Shown piece after piece: positions 53,547 through 62,731 of a stretch of DNA of 64,000 nt (the stretch's first letter is position 1; every line of letters begins with the position of its first letter). This DNA comes from Krasilnikovia cinnamomea (GTDB lineage: Bacteria; Actinomycetota; Actinomycetes; Mycobacteriales; Micromonosporaceae), in assembly GCF_004217545.1 (NCBI RefSeq), contig NZ_SHKY01000001.1, forward strand, positions 744,001-808,000. Direction: 5' to 3'. A program made the position numbers and the translations under genes. Below the pieces are notes generated by a model. That model saw nothing but the letters and a program-made list of their open reading frames with translations. It was not told where the DNA came from and did not search any database.

Positions 53547-56500
53547 TCACGACCGGGAGGGTGTCGGCTCCAGCAGGGGATCATCGCTGAGAACCGGGTC
53601 CGGCGTCTCGCCGACCAGCGAGGGGTTCGGCGCCGGTTCGGGCTTGCCCCGCAGGTCGGTGATCGCGTTCTGCACCTTGATGCTGACGCTGGAACCCGTG
53701 CACTTCTTCGGGTCCGTGGGGGGCGCCACACCGTTCGCCCCGGTCGACGGCAGCGCCGCCGGGTCCTGGGCGGCGATCGCGTCGATCGCGCACGCGGGCG
53801 GGCCCACCCACAGGTCCAGAGTGAACTCGTCGCGCCGCCAGCAGGTGTAGCTGCCGTTGGTCACGGGCTGCTCGGGGCACTCGTCGACCTTCCAGCGATG
53901 CCACCCGGCCGTCGACAGCGCCGCGGCGTACGCCTTGGTGGTCTCCTGGTAGGGCTGCTGCGACTGGGCGGTGCGCTCGCGGAACCGGCAGTCGAGGAAG
54001 CACCACTGGCTGCCGCTGCTGCGGTCCTTGACCTGCGCCGCGGCCCAGGACGGCACCTGCAGGGCGTCCAGGGACGTGAAGACCGGGTCGCGGGTGGCCG
54101 AGCGGATGCCGAAGAACAGCGGCAGCAGGCCCAGCACCACGACGGCCAGCGACATCAGCGTGAAGACCCGCAGGCGCCGCTGGGTGCGCATCTTCTGCCG
54201 CAGCTCGGAGCGGGCCTCGCGCAGGTTGTCCAGCGCCGCGGCGGGCGCGCCCGACGCGAACGGCCGTACCGGTGAGCGGGTCGCACCGGCGGCGCTCGGC
54301 GCCGCTTCCCGGGCCGGGACCGCGGCGCCGCCCGGAGGCGACGGCGGCATCGTACGGGCGGACGCGGCGGCGATGGCAGCGGACGCGGTGCCGACGGAAG
54401 CAGACGCGCGAGCGGGTGCGGGTGTGCCGCCGCCGGGGACCTGGGCGCGGCCTGGCGCTGGAGCGGCCTCCAGCGCCCGGCTGGGCGCAGCCACCGAGGC
54501 GGCACCGGTCACCCAACCCGGTGTCTCACCCGGCGCCAGGGCACGGCCGGGCGCCTCACCCGGGGGCACGGCACGGGCGGGAGCCTGGCCAGGGGGCACG
54601 GCGCGGGCGGAAGCCTGGCCCGGAGGCAGGGCGCGGGCGGAAGCCTGGCCAGGGGGCACGGCACGGGCGGAAGCCTGGCCAGGGGGCACGGCACGGGCGG
54701 AAGCCTGGCCCGGAGGCAGGGCGCGGGCGGAAGCCCGGCCCGGAGGCAGGGCCTGGCGGGGTCCCTCACCGGGGCGCTGGGCGCGGCCGGGGCCGCGGTC
54801 GGGTGCGGCGGGTGGGGACACCGGCGCGGCGCCGGCGCCGGGACGGGCGGACGGCACCGGGCCCGGGACGGGCGCGGACGCCAGACCCGAAGCGGCAGCC
54901 AGGCCCGAGGCGGAGGCCAAGCCCGAGGCGGAGGCCAGGCCAGTGGCGGGCGGGCGGGCGGAACGTTGATCCGGCGCACCGTGGGCGGGCGGACGCGCGG
55001 GCTGCTCGCCCGTGCCGTGGCGGGGCATCGGCTCCGGGTGCTCGGCCAGGCCGTGCCGGGGCGCCGCCTCGGGGTGCGCGGTCAGGCCGTGCCGGGGCGG
55101 TTGGTCTCCCGGGACGGCGGCGACGCCCGGCGCGGCGGGGCTGGCCGGGCCCGTGACCGGGCCGGGCTGCCGGGCGACGGCGCGACCGGCGCTCTGGCCG
55201 GTGACGGTGCCGGGCCGGCCGGTCTGCGGCGCGGGTGCGCCGGCGCGTCCCGTCCGGCGGCCCGTGCCGCCGGTGCGGGGGGTGTCCCCGGTGCGCGGGA
55301 TCGCCCCGGAGGCGCCGCCCGCCATGGCGCCGGCGCGGCCGGGCACGGCGGGACTGCGTACGCCCTCGCGGCCCGGCACGACCGGCGGGGCGACGGTGTC
55401 GGCGGCCTGTCTGGGCTGGCCGCCCGCCCGCCCGCCTCGGGCGCCGGCTCCGCGCCCCGGTTGGGCGCCGGGCGCGTGCCCCGGCTGGACGCCGGTCGGC
55501 GGCCCGGGCGGGAACTCGCCGGCCGGGAAGGATCCGGGGTGCCCGGGCGGAAGCTGGGCCTGGCGACCGCCCGGCGATCGCGGGGCGGGTCCCGGCGGCA
55601 GGCCGGGGCGCTGGTCGGCCGAACGCTGGTCGGCGGGACGGCCCCGGCGACCGGGCGGCATCGCGGTCGGCTCGGGTGCGGTGGCGTGCGCGCCGGATCC
55701 GGGCAGGCCGTGGCGCCCGCCGCCGTCGCGGGTGCCGTCCACGGGCGGTGGGGCGATCGCGCGACCGCGGGTGCCGGCCGCGTTGCGGGATCCGAAGCCG
55801 GTGCTGTCGGGGCCGGGCACCGCGGAGACCGGTCGCGCGGCGCCGCCCTCGCGATGGTCGGGCGGCGGGTACTCGTGGCGCGGGCCGTCGTCGGGCTGGT
55901 ACGCCCCGGGCGGGAAGCCGCCGCCCGCCGGTTCGGGCCGGGCGTGGCCGGCGGCCCGGCGGGCACCCGGCGCGGCCGGTGACTCGTGCGCCGGGTGTCG
56001 GGCCGCCGGAGCCGCGCCGGGAGCGGGACCGGACGGCGGCTCGGCGGCGGCCCGGCGGCCCCGGGACGGCGTTGCCGCGCGACCCCCGCGAGGCGCGGGC
56101 AGTTCGGGCGGATTGCCGGACTGCGGCACCACCGGGGCCGGGTTCGGCGAGACGGGCGCGGCGGGCGGGACGAGATCGGCGGGGCCGGGACCGCGGCCCG
56201 GCTCGATCTGGCGGCGCCCCTGGCCCGGCCCGCGCTCGGCCTGCGGGCGCGGCGGCGCCACCGGCACGCCCTGACGATCGCGCGGCACGCCGTGGGCCGC
56301 CTCACCGGACCGCGACCGGACCCCGGGCGGCACGTGACCCGCCGGGGACACGGAGCCGGGCGGGGGCACGGAGCCGGGCGGGGGCACGGAGCCGGGCGGG
56401 GGCACGGAGCCGGGCGGGGGCACGTTGCCCGCCGGGGACACGGAGCCGGGCGGGGGCACCGAACGGGGTGCGGCGGGAGGGGCCGAGCGGGGAGCGGGTG

Positions 56501-57044
56501 CGGGGCCACGCGTCCCGGGCGGGCCGGCGACCGACGCGGCGGGAGCGGCGGGCAGACCGGGGGCCGCCGGGGACACATGCCGCGGGTCGACGGCGGGCCA
56601 GCCGCCGGTGGCGGGGTACTCGCCGGAGCCGTCCTGCCAGGACCGGGCGCGGCCGGTCTCGCGGACGCCCGGGCCACGGCTGGCGGCACCGGTCGGCGCA
56701 CCGCTGGTCGCGCGGGGGCCCGGCGGCGGGCTGACCGGGCGTACCCCGGTCTCCCCGCCCGAGGCTCCGAACGGGTCGGGCCCGGCGGCGTTGTCGTCCG
56801 GGCCGGGGGCCTTGCGCCCGGACTTGCTGCTGCGGGCCTCGCCGGGGGAGGCGCCGGGGCCGATCGCCCCACGCTGTTCCTTGGCCGTACGCAGGTCGTC
56901 GAGCCAGCCGGTCTCCTCCTGCGGCACCTCCTCGGGCGTCACCGGATCCGGACGGCCACGCCCGAAGCGCCGACGGCTCCGCCCGGCCTGCTCGTTGCGC
57001 TGGCCGGTCTCGTCGTCGGGCCGGTCGGCACCGCGCGATCTCAC
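53547..57044 (-). CDS. Giant disordered single-pass membrane protein with Cys-rich exterior
   Basis: 1165 residues. Residues 1 to about 930 are low-complexity, rich in Pro, Gly, Ala, Arg and Ser, with tandem repeats PPPGSV and (V/L)PPGQASARA; no domain is recognised. A membrane helix lies near 961-981 ([19 protein letters not shown]). The last 185 residues form an exterior domain with six Cys ([35 protein letters not shown]), probably disulfide bonded. GTG 57044 overlaps the rarA stop by 4 bases. I do not recognise the family. Several frames are open here because of the composition, but the exterior domain and the GTGA coupling support this one. In Streptomyces rpsD sits near this position. 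Confidence 0.75.
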   Translation of the reverse strand: MRSRGADRPDDETGQRNEQAGRSRRRFGRGRPDPVTPEEVPQEETGWLDDLRTAKEQRGAIGPGASPGEARSSKSGRKAPGPDDNAAGPDPFGASGGETGVRPVSPPPGPRATSGAPTGAASRGPGVRETGRARSWQDGSGEYPATGGWPAVDPRHVSPAAPGLPAAPAASVAGPPGTRGPAPAPRSAPPAAPRSVPPPGSVSPAGNVPPPGSVPPPGSVPPPGSVPPPGSVSPAGHVPPGVRSRSGEAAHGVPRDRQGVPVAPPRPQAERGPGQGRRQIEPGRGPGPADLVPPAAPVSPNPAPVVPQSGNPPELPAPRGGRAATPSRGRRAAAEPPSGPAPGAAPAARHPAHESPAAPGARRAAGHARPEPAGGGFPPGAYQPDDGPRHEYPPPDHREGGAARPVSAVPGPDSTGFGSRNAAGTRGRAIAPPPVDGTRDGGGRHGLPGSGAHATAPEPTAMPPGRRGRPADQRSADQRPGLPPGPAPRSPGGRQAQLPPGHPGSFPAGEFPPGPPTGVQPGHAPGAQPGRGAGARGGRAGGQPRQAADTVAPPVVPGREGVRSPAVPGRAGAMAGGASGAIPRTGDTPRTGGTGRRTGRAGAPAPQTGRPGTVTGQSAGRAVARQPGPVTGPASPAAPGVAAVPGDQPPRHGLTAHPEAAPRHGLAEHPEPMPRHGTGEQPARPPAHGAPDQRSARPPATGLASASGLASASGLAAASGLASAPVPGPVPSARPGAGAAPVSPPAAPDRGPGRAQRPGEGPRQALPPGRASARALPPGQASARAVPPGQASARAVPPGQASARALPPGQASARAVPPGQAPARAVPPGEAPGRALAPGETPGWVTGAASVAAPSRALEAAPAPGRAQVPGGGTPAPARASASVGTASAAIAAASARTMPPSPPGGAAVPAREAAPSAAGATRSPVRPFASGAPAAALDNLREARSELRQKMRTQRRLRVFTLMSLAVVVLGLLPLFFGIRSATRDPVFTSLDALQVPSWAAAQVKDRSSGSQWCFLDCRFRERTAQSQQPYQETTKAYAAALSTAGWHRWKVDECPEQPVTNGSYTCWRRDEFTLDLWVGPPACAIDAIAAQDPAALPSTGANGVAPPTDPKKCTGSSVSIKVQNAITDLRGKPEPAPNPSLVGETPDPVLSDDPLLEPTPSRS
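54535..54755 (-). repeat. 30-base tandem repeat in the disordered protein
   Basis: About seven copies of a 30-base unit coding for ten residues, [10 protein letters not shown] or [10 protein letters not shown], with Leu/Val as the main variant and single changes at the ends. The unit keeps the reading frame, so copy number could vary between strains. Confidence 0.85.
56352..56423 (-). repeat. 18-base tandem repeat in the disordered protein
   Basis: Four perfect copies of an 18-base unit (plus strand GGAGCCGGGCGGGGGCAC) coding for PPPGSV-type hexapeptides, with more diverged copies on both sides out to about 56340 and 56465. Frame-preserving. Confidence 0.85.
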
Positions 57045-58483
57045 AGCTGTTCCCCTCCGGCGGCGTCGCCGCGCTCGCCCGCGTCCGGACCGCCGGGTGA
57101 CGGTCCGCGCTCTCCCCGCACGATTCTGCGCAGTCGGGGCAACCGCTCCCCGACCGCCCGTTCGGCGCCGTGGTCGGTAGGCCGGTAGTACTCTGCGCCG
57201 ATCAGATCATCCGGCACATAGCGCTGCGTAACAACACCCCGTGGGTCGTCGTGGGGGTAGCGGTAGCCCGAACCGTGACCAAGACCACGTGCTCCGGGGT
57301 AGTGCGCGTCGCGCAGGTGCGCCGGGACGGCCCCGCCGCGCCCGGCGCGCACGTCGGACAACGCCTCCCCCAGCGCCGTGGTGACGCGGTTGGACTTGGG
57401 AGCCGTGGCGAGGTGCACGACCGCCTGGGCGAGGTTGAGCTGGGCCTCCGGCAGGCCCACGTGCTGCACCGCCTGTGCCGCCGCGGTGGCTACCAGCAGC
57501 GCCTGCGGATCCGCCATGCCGACGTCCTCACTGGCGAAGATCACGATCCGGCGGGCGATGAACCGCGGGTCCTCCCCGGCGACCAGCATGCGGGCCAGCC
57601 AGTGCAGCGCGGCGTCCGGATCGCTGCCGCGCATGCTCTTGATGAAGGCGCTGGTCACGTCGTAGTGGGCGTCGCCGTCGCGGTCGTAACGGACGGCGGC
57701 CACGTCGACGGCGCGTTCCGCGGTGGCCAGGTCGATCTCGGTGGCCCCGAGCGCCTGGGCGGAGGAGGCCGCGGCCTCCAGGGCGGTGAGGGCCTTGCGT
57801 ACGTCGCCGCCCGCCAGCCGGACGAGGTGCTCCTCGGCCTCGGCGCTGAGGGTGACCGCGCCGGCCAGGCCGCGATCGTCGACCAGTGCGCGGTGTACCA
57901 GCGCGCGCACGTCGTCCTCGGTCAGCGCGTGCAGGGTGAGCAGCACGCAGCGCGACAGCAACGGCGAGATGACCGAGAAGTACGGGTTCTCCGTGGTCGC
58001 CGCCAGCAGCGTCACGGTCCGGTCCTCGACGGCGGCCAGCAGCGAGTCCTGCTGCGTCTTGCTGAACCGGTGCACCTCGTCGATGAACAGCACCGTCGGC
58101 GGGCCGCCGCCCCGGCGGGCGCGGCGGGCGGTGTCGATGACCGCCCGTACGTCCTTCACCCCGGCCGACAGCGCCGACATGGCCACGAACGTACGGTCCG
58201 TGGCGGCGGCGACCAGGTGGGCGATCGTCGTCTTGCCCGTGCCCGGCGGCCCCCACAGGATCACCGACATGGGGGCCCGGCCGGTGACCAGCTGGCGCAG
58301 CGGCGCGCCGGGGGCCAGCAGGTGATCCTGGCCGACGAGCTCGTCGATGCTGGCGGGGCGCATGCGTACGGGCAGGGGCGAGTCCGGTCCGGGGGCGGTG
58401 AACCCGACGGGCTCGGCGCCGGCCGGGGCGGCGGTGCGCACGGCCCCCGGCCCGGTCAGCGGAAACAGCCCGTCGGATTCCAT
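57041..58483 (-). CDS. rarA: Replication-associated recombination protein A
   Basis: 480 residues, AAA+ ATPase of the RarA/Mgs1/WRNIP1 family that acts at stalled forks. Walker [19 protein letters not shown], Walker [17 protein letters not shown], sensor 1 [13 protein letters not shown], sensor 2 [14 protein letters not shown], and the C-terminal tetramerisation part ([20 protein letters not shown]). A charged tail from about 445 is extra. ATG 58483 has a -10-like TACCCT 8 bases upstream and no Shine-Dalgarno. Coupled to the disordered membrane protein downstream. Confidence 0.94.
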   Translation of the reverse strand: MESDGLFPLTGPGAVRTAAPAGAEPVGFTAPGPDSPLPVRMRPASIDELVGQDHLLAPGAPLRQLVTGRAPMSVILWGPPGTGKTTIAHLVAAATDRTFVAMSALSAGVKDVRAVIDTARRARRGGGPPTVLFIDEVHRFSKTQQDSLLAAVEDRTVTLLAATTENPYFSVISPLLSRCVLLTLHALTEDDVRALVHRALVDDRGLAGAVTLSAEAEEHLVRLAGGDVRKALTALEAAASSAQALGATEIDLATAERAVDVAAVRYDRDGDAHYDVTSAFIKSMRGSDPDAALHWLARMLVAGEDPRFIARRIVIFASEDVGMADPQALLVATAAAQAVQHVGLPEAQLNLAQAVVHLATAPKSNRVTTALGEALSDVRAGRGGAVPAHLRDAHYPGARGLGHGSGYRYPHDDPRGVVTQRYVPDDLIGAEYYRPTDHGAERAVGERLPRLRRIVRGERGPSPGGPDAGERGDAAGGEQL

Positions 58484-58491
58484 CGGCACCG

Positions 58492-58497
58492 AGGGTA
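58492..58497 (-). promoter_or_regulatory. -10 box TACCCT before rarA
   Basis: On the minus strand TACCCT is followed by 8 bases and the rarA ATG. The gene has no ribosome site, so a leaderless transcript is likely. Confidence 0.45.
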
Positions 58498-58546
58498 CCG
58501 GCACGCCCGTCAGTGCCGGAAATGCGCCGAACGTACGGCTTCGGCG

Positions 58547-58756
58547 TCACCCACGGCCGGGGCGGCGCCCGTAGAACCGGCGGCCGCTGCCCGACCCGGT
58601 GGCCGGGCCGCTGCCCACGCCAGCCAGGTACAGCGAGAGCAGCAGCAGCCCCAGCGAGGCGAACGTGGGGAAGTTGACCAGGTCGGTGGTCTTGATGTCG
58701 AGCAGGTCGAGCAGCAGGTAGATGCCGAAGACGACGGCGGCGCCGATGGCCAGCAT
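58547..58756 (-). CDS. Small membrane protein
   Basis: 69 residues. Two hydrophobic segments (about 2-16: LAIGAAVVFGIYLLL and about 33-47: ASLGLLLLSLYLAGV) separated by DLLDIKTTDLVNFPTF, then a Gly/Arg tail. ATG 58756 has GGAGG 5 bases upstream, the best ribosome site in this part, which supports a real gene. The longer frame upstream is rejected. Family not recognised; conserved neighbours are not informative. Confidence 0.7.
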   Translation of the reverse strand: MLAIGAAVVFGIYLLLDLLDIKTTDLVNFPTFASLGLLLLSLYLAGVGSGPATGSGSGRRFYGRRPGRG

Positions 58757-58845
58757 GTTTTCCTCCGGGGGGTGAGTGACCTGGCGTGCTGATACCCCCG
58801 CCGGGGCCGCGCCGAAACGCCGCCGGGACGGCGGACCGGACCCGT

Positions 58846-58851
58846 TACCCT
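58846..58851 (+). promoter_or_regulatory. -10 box TACCCT before the GNAT gene
   Basis: TACCCT is followed by exactly 7 bases and the ATG at 58859, with no ribosome site: a clear leaderless arrangement. Confidence 0.55.
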
Positions 58852-58858
58852 GCGGCAC

Positions 58859-59338
58859 ATGATCCCCGTACGCCGTGCCACCCCGACCGACGCCGACGAG
58901 CTGATGCGGCTACGGGTGGTGATGCTCAGCGGCATGGGCGCGCCGGTGGCCGGTGGCCCGTGGCTGACATCCGGAGCGGACCTGCTACGCCGCCAGCTCG
59001 CCGACCCGGCCGAGCGGGTGGCCGCGTTCGTCGTCGCCCGGCCGGACGCCCCGCAGACCCTGGCGGCCTGCGTGGTGGGCGCGATCGACGAGCGGCTGCC
59101 CGGCCCGCACAACCCCAGCCCGTTCAAGGGGTACGTCTACAACGTCGCCACCGATCCGGGCTACCGCCGCCGCGGCTACTCCCGCGCCTGCATGCGGGCC
59201 CTGCTCACCTGGTACGCCGAGCGCGGCGTCACCCGGGTCGACCTGCGCGCCTCCCCCGACGGCGAGCCGCTGTACACCGCGCTCGGTTTCGTGCGCACCC
59301 CCGACCCGGCGATGCGCCTGATCACGCGAGCGCGTTGA
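58859..59338 (+). CDS. GNAT-family N-acetyltransferase
   Basis: 159 residues. IPVRRATPTDADELMRLRVVML at the start, and the acetyl-CoA loop YVYNVATDPGYRRRGYSRACM with the RRxGY pyrophosphate-binding pattern. RVDLRASPDGEPLYTALGF is the usual C-terminal strand-helix. The acceptor substrate is unknown. It converges on aspS with a 38-base gap. Confidence 0.9.
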   Translation: MIPVRRATPTDADELMRLRVVMLSGMGAPVAGGPWLTSGADLLRRQLADPAERVAAFVVARPDAPQTLAACVVGAIDERLPGPHNPSPFKGYVYNVATDPGYRRRGYSRACMRALLTWYAERGVTRVDLRASPDGEPLYTALGFVRTPDPAMRLITRAR

Positions 59339-59376
59339 CCGCGTCGGCCGTCACCAGCTGAGCCCGCTGAGGACGC

Positions 59377-61179
59377 TCAGTTCGAGTGCTCCACCGGCAG
59401 GGCGACGCCGTCGGTGCCGGGCAGGCCCGCGGTCGGCTTCGGCTTGGCGTCGATGCCCGCCTCCAGCCGCTGCTGGGCGGTGATCGGCGTGGGTGCCCCG
59501 GTCAGCGGGTCGAACCCGCCACGGGTCTTCGGGAACGCGATGACCTCGCGGATCGAGTCGGCGCCCGCCAGCAGCATGCAGGTGCGGTCCCAGCCGATCG
59601 CGATGCCCGCGTGCGGCGGCGGCCCGTACTTGAACGCCTCCAGCAGGAAGCCGAACTTGTCCTGCGCCTCCTCGGGCGAGATGCCGAGCAGGTCGAAGAC
59701 CCGGCTCTGCACGCTGCCCCGGTGGATACGCACGCTGCCGCCACCGATCTCGTTGCCGTTGCACACGATGTCGTACGCGTACGCCAGCGCCCGGTCCGGT
59801 GCGTCCTCGAAGTTGTCCATCCACTCCGCGTTCGGCGAGGTGAACGGGTGGTGCACAGCGGTCCAGCCGCCCTCGTCCGTACGCTCGAACATCGGCGCGT
59901 CGACCACCCAGCAGAACGCCCACGCGGACTCGTCGATCAGGTTGGTCCGCTTCGCGATCTCGATGCGCGCCGCGCCCAGCAGCTCCTGGGCCTCCCGGCG
60001 GTGGTTCGCGGCGGCGAAGAAGATCGCGTCGCCCGGCTTCGCGCCGACCGCGTCGCCGAGCCCGGCCAGGTGCGCGGCGGACAGGTTCTTGGCGACCGGG
60101 CCGCGCGCCTCCCCGGTCGACTCGTCGAGCACCACGTACGCCAGCCCGCGCGCCCCGCGCGCCTTGGCCCAGTCCTGCCAGCCGTCCAGCTCCTTGCGGG
60201 TCTGCGACGCGCCGCCCGGCATGACCACCGCGCCGACGTAGCCGCCCGCGTCGATGGCGCCCGCGAACACCCGGAACTCCGTGCCGCGCAGGTAGTCCGT
60301 CAGCTCGGTCAGCTCCAGGCCGTACCGCAGGTCGGGCTTGTCGGAGCCGTACCGGTTCATCGCGTCGTGCCAGGTGATCCGGCGGATCGGGGTGGGCACG
60401 GTGACGCCGGCCAGCTCGCCCCACAGCTTCGACACGATCTGCTCGCCCAGCTCGATGACGTCGTCCTGGGTGACGAACGACATCTCGATGTCGAGCTGCG
60501 TGAACTCGGGCTGCCGGTCCGCGCGGAAGTCCTCGTCGCGGTAGCAGCGGGCGATCTGGTAGTACCGCTCCAGCCCGGAGACCATCAGCAGTTGCTTGAA
60601 CAGCTGCGGGGACTGCGGCAGCGCGTACCAGGTGCCGGGCTGCAGGCGGACCGGGACCAGGAAGTCGCGGGCGCCCTCGGGGGTGGAGCGGGTCAGCGTC
60701 GGCGTCTCGATCTCCACGAAGTCACGGGCGTGCAGCACCTCGCGGGCGATCTGGTTGGCCCGGCTGCGCAGCTTCAGCGCGCTCGCCGGGCCGCTGCGGC
60801 GCAGGTCCAGGTAGCGGTACTTCAGGCGCAGGTCGTCGGAGGCGGTGACCGCGTCGTCGACCGGCAGCGGCAGCGGGGCGGCCTCGGAGAGCACGACCAG
60901 CTCGCTGGCCACCACCTCGACGGCGCCGGTGGCCAGGTCCGGGTTCTCGTTGCCGGCCGGGCGGGCGGTCACCTCGCCGGTGACCTTCACACAGAACTCG
61001 TTGCGCAGCGCGTGCGCGTCCTCCTCGCGGAAGACCACCTGGACGACGCCGGAGGTGTCGCGCAGGTCGACGAAGATGACCCCACCGTGGTCGCGCCGGC
61101 GGGCCACCCAGCCGGCGAGCGTCACCGTCGTGCCCGCGTCACTCGCACGCAGGCTGCCGGCGTCATGGGTACGGATCAC
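59377..61179 (-). CDS. aspS: Aspartate--tRNA ligase
   Basis: 600 residues, the large bacterial type with a GAD insertion. N-terminal anticodon-binding OB domain (about 15-105: [23 protein letters not shown]), class II core with [23 protein letters not shown] (motif 1), [22 protein letters not shown] (in parts; motif 2), the GAD domain about 300-410, and motif 3 [21 protein letters not shown]. Whether it also makes Asp-tRNA-Asn (non-discriminating) cannot be told here. GTG 61179 has AAGGAG 8 bases upstream. Confidence 0.97.
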   Translation of the reverse strand: MIRTHDAGSLRASDAGTTVTLAGWVARRRDHGGVIFVDLRDTSGVVQVVFREEDAHALRNEFCVKVTGEVTARPAGNENPDLATGAVEVVASELVVLSEAAPLPLPVDDAVTASDDLRLKYRYLDLRRSGPASALKLRSRANQIAREVLHARDFVEIETPTLTRSTPEGARDFLVPVRLQPGTWYALPQSPQLFKQLLMVSGLERYYQIARCYRDEDFRADRQPEFTQLDIEMSFVTQDDVIELGEQIVSKLWGELAGVTVPTPIRRITWHDAMNRYGSDKPDLRYGLELTELTDYLRGTEFRVFAGAIDAGGYVGAVVMPGGASQTRKELDGWQDWAKARGARGLAYVVLDESTGEARGPVAKNLSAAHLAGLGDAVGAKPGDAIFFAAANHRREAQELLGAARIEIAKRTNLIDESAWAFCWVVDAPMFERTDEGGWTAVHHPFTSPNAEWMDNFEDAPDRALAYAYDIVCNGNEIGGGSVRIHRGSVQSRVFDLLGISPEEAQDKFGFLLEAFKYGPPPHAGIAIGWDRTCMLLAGADSIREVIAFPKTRGGFDPLTGAPTPITAQQRLEAGIDAKPKPTAGLPGTDGVALPVEHSN

Positions 61180-61269
61180 GGAAACGTCTCCTTACAGCTG
61201 TCACAGGGCGCACCCGACATTCTGTCAGGGCTGCCGGGCCGGACTGCGACGCGGGCCGAAACTCGTCGA

Positions 61270-62625
61270 TCAGAAGTACGTGTGCAGCACGTCCACGACG
61301 CGCAGCTCGTCATCGACCACCGGAATGTGACGCCACTTGTCGAACGCCGTGCACGGGTGCGAGATCCCGAACCGCACGATGTCGCCCGGCGCGAGCGGCA
61401 CATCCGGGGGCGTGTCCAGGTAGGCGTGGTGGTCGTTGAGCCGGGTCACCGCGAGCCCGTCGGCGGCGAGGACGCCGCCGCCCGCCCGGCGCACGGCCAG
61501 CGGCACGGGCAGACCCTCGTCGAAGGGGGCGTCCCGCTTGCCCATCCCGACCAGCGCGAGGCCGGGCTCCGGGACGGACAGGACCTGGGCGTACAGGTCC
61601 AGGGCGGCGGCCAGCGGGCCTTCGGCGGGTACCCGGCGAAACGGTGTGCGCTCGGCGTACAGGCCGTCGTCGTGGGTCACCGAGGCGCCGCTGCGCAGCA
61701 CCGTACGCAGCTCGTGGCCGGGCAGCCACTGCCCGGCCAGCAGCGCGGCGACCCGGTCGAACCAGGCGCTGCCGCCCGCCGACACCAGCACCCGCGGGCC
61801 CAGCAGTCCGGCCGCCGCCAGCGCCCGCGCACCGTCCGCCAGACCGGCCAGGAAGGCGTCCACCTCGGCCTGCCCGGCCAGCCCACCCTCGTAGCCGGTC
61901 ACCCCGGCCAGCTCCAGGCCCGCGACCCCGGTCACGGCCCGGGCCACGACGATCAACTGCTCGACGGTACGGCAGCCCGTGCGCCCGCCGGAGTGCCCCA
62001 CCTCGACCAGCACGCGAAGGCGTCCCCCGGCCCCGGGAGAACCGCCCGCGCCCGGCCCGCCCACGCCCGAACCACCCGCGCGAGATCCGACCGCGCCCGG
62101 CGCGACCGCGTGAGATCCGGCCGCCTCAGATCCGGTTGCGTGGGTGACGAGGCCGTCGATGGCAGCCGCGGCCGCGGCCACTCCGGCTGTGGAGTCGACC
62201 TGGAGATACACCTCCCAGCCGCGGGCGCTCTCCCCCGCCAGCCAGCGCAGCGCGGTCGGGTCGAGCACCTGGTTGGCCAGCACCACCCGCGGCACGCCGA
62301 GCCGGCGCAGCACCAACGCCTGGTTGGCCGTGGCCACCGTCATCCCCCACGCCCCGGCGTCCAGCTGCGCGGCCAGCAGCGCCGGGGCCATGGTCGTCTT
62401 CGCGTGCGGCGCGAAGTCCAGCCCGTGCCGGGCGCAGTACGCGGCCATCGTGGCGATGTTCGCCAGGGCCGCCGACCGGCGCAGCACCAGCACCGGCCAG
62501 GTGAACGCGCCGTCGAACAGCCCCGGCCGCGCCGCGGCGAACTCGGGCCCGGTCACCGACGTGCCCGGCAGCCAGAAACCCTTGCTGCGCCAGTCGATCC
62601 GTTCGCCCGGGATCTCCAGGGTCAC
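61270..62625 (-). CDS. D-serine dehydratase-like PLP enzyme (alanine racemase fold)
   Basis: 451 residues. N-terminal alanine-racemase barrel (about 40-330) with the PLP Lys in FAPHAKTTMAPALLAAQ; C-terminal D-ser_dehydrat domain with the metal His/Cys in FGISHPCTAFDKWRHIP. Eukaryotic DSD1 and bacterial D-threonine aldolases share this fold, so D-serine or D-threonine type substrates are likely. An unusual Gly/Ala/Ser-rich insert of about 40 residues (about 170-210, TGSEAAGSHAVAPGAVGSRA) interrupts the barrel. GTG 62625 with GGGAG 7 bases upstream. Divergent from the amidohydrolase gene. Confidence 0.88.
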   Translation of the reverse strand: MTLEIPGERIDWRSKGFWLPGTSVTGPEFAAARPGLFDGAFTWPVLVLRRSAALANIATMAAYCARHGLDFAPHAKTTMAPALLAAQLDAGAWGMTVATANQALVLRRLGVPRVVLANQVLDPTALRWLAGESARGWEVYLQVDSTAGVAAAAAAIDGLVTHATGSEAAGSHAVAPGAVGSRAGGSGVGGPGAGGSPGAGGRLRVLVEVGHSGGRTGCRTVEQLIVVARAVTGVAGLELAGVTGYEGGLAGQAEVDAFLAGLADGARALAAAGLLGPRVLVSAGGSAWFDRVAALLAGQWLPGHELRTVLRSGASVTHDDGLYAERTPFRRVPAEGPLAAALDLYAQVLSVPEPGLALVGMGKRDAPFDEGLPVPLAVRRAGGGVLAADGLAVTRLNDHHAYLDTPPDVPLAPGDIVRFGISHPCTAFDKWRHIPVVDDELRVVDVLHTYF

Positions 62626-62731
62626 GCGCGGCTCCCGACGACTCGACCGATCCAGCGACTTGACCAGCGCAGCGCCGCCACGCACGCTGTGCAAGCTACA
62701 CCGTGATCGACCAGTGTGGAGGACACGCGCC

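Noticed and set aside
54535..56465. CRISPR-like arrays
   Set aside because: The repeats are head-to-tail without spacers, keep the reading frame, and code for a Pro/Ala-rich protein.
59386..62706. 1106-codon plus-strand open frame opposite aspS and the PLP enzyme
   Set aside because: Spans two real genes antisense and has reverse-frame composition.
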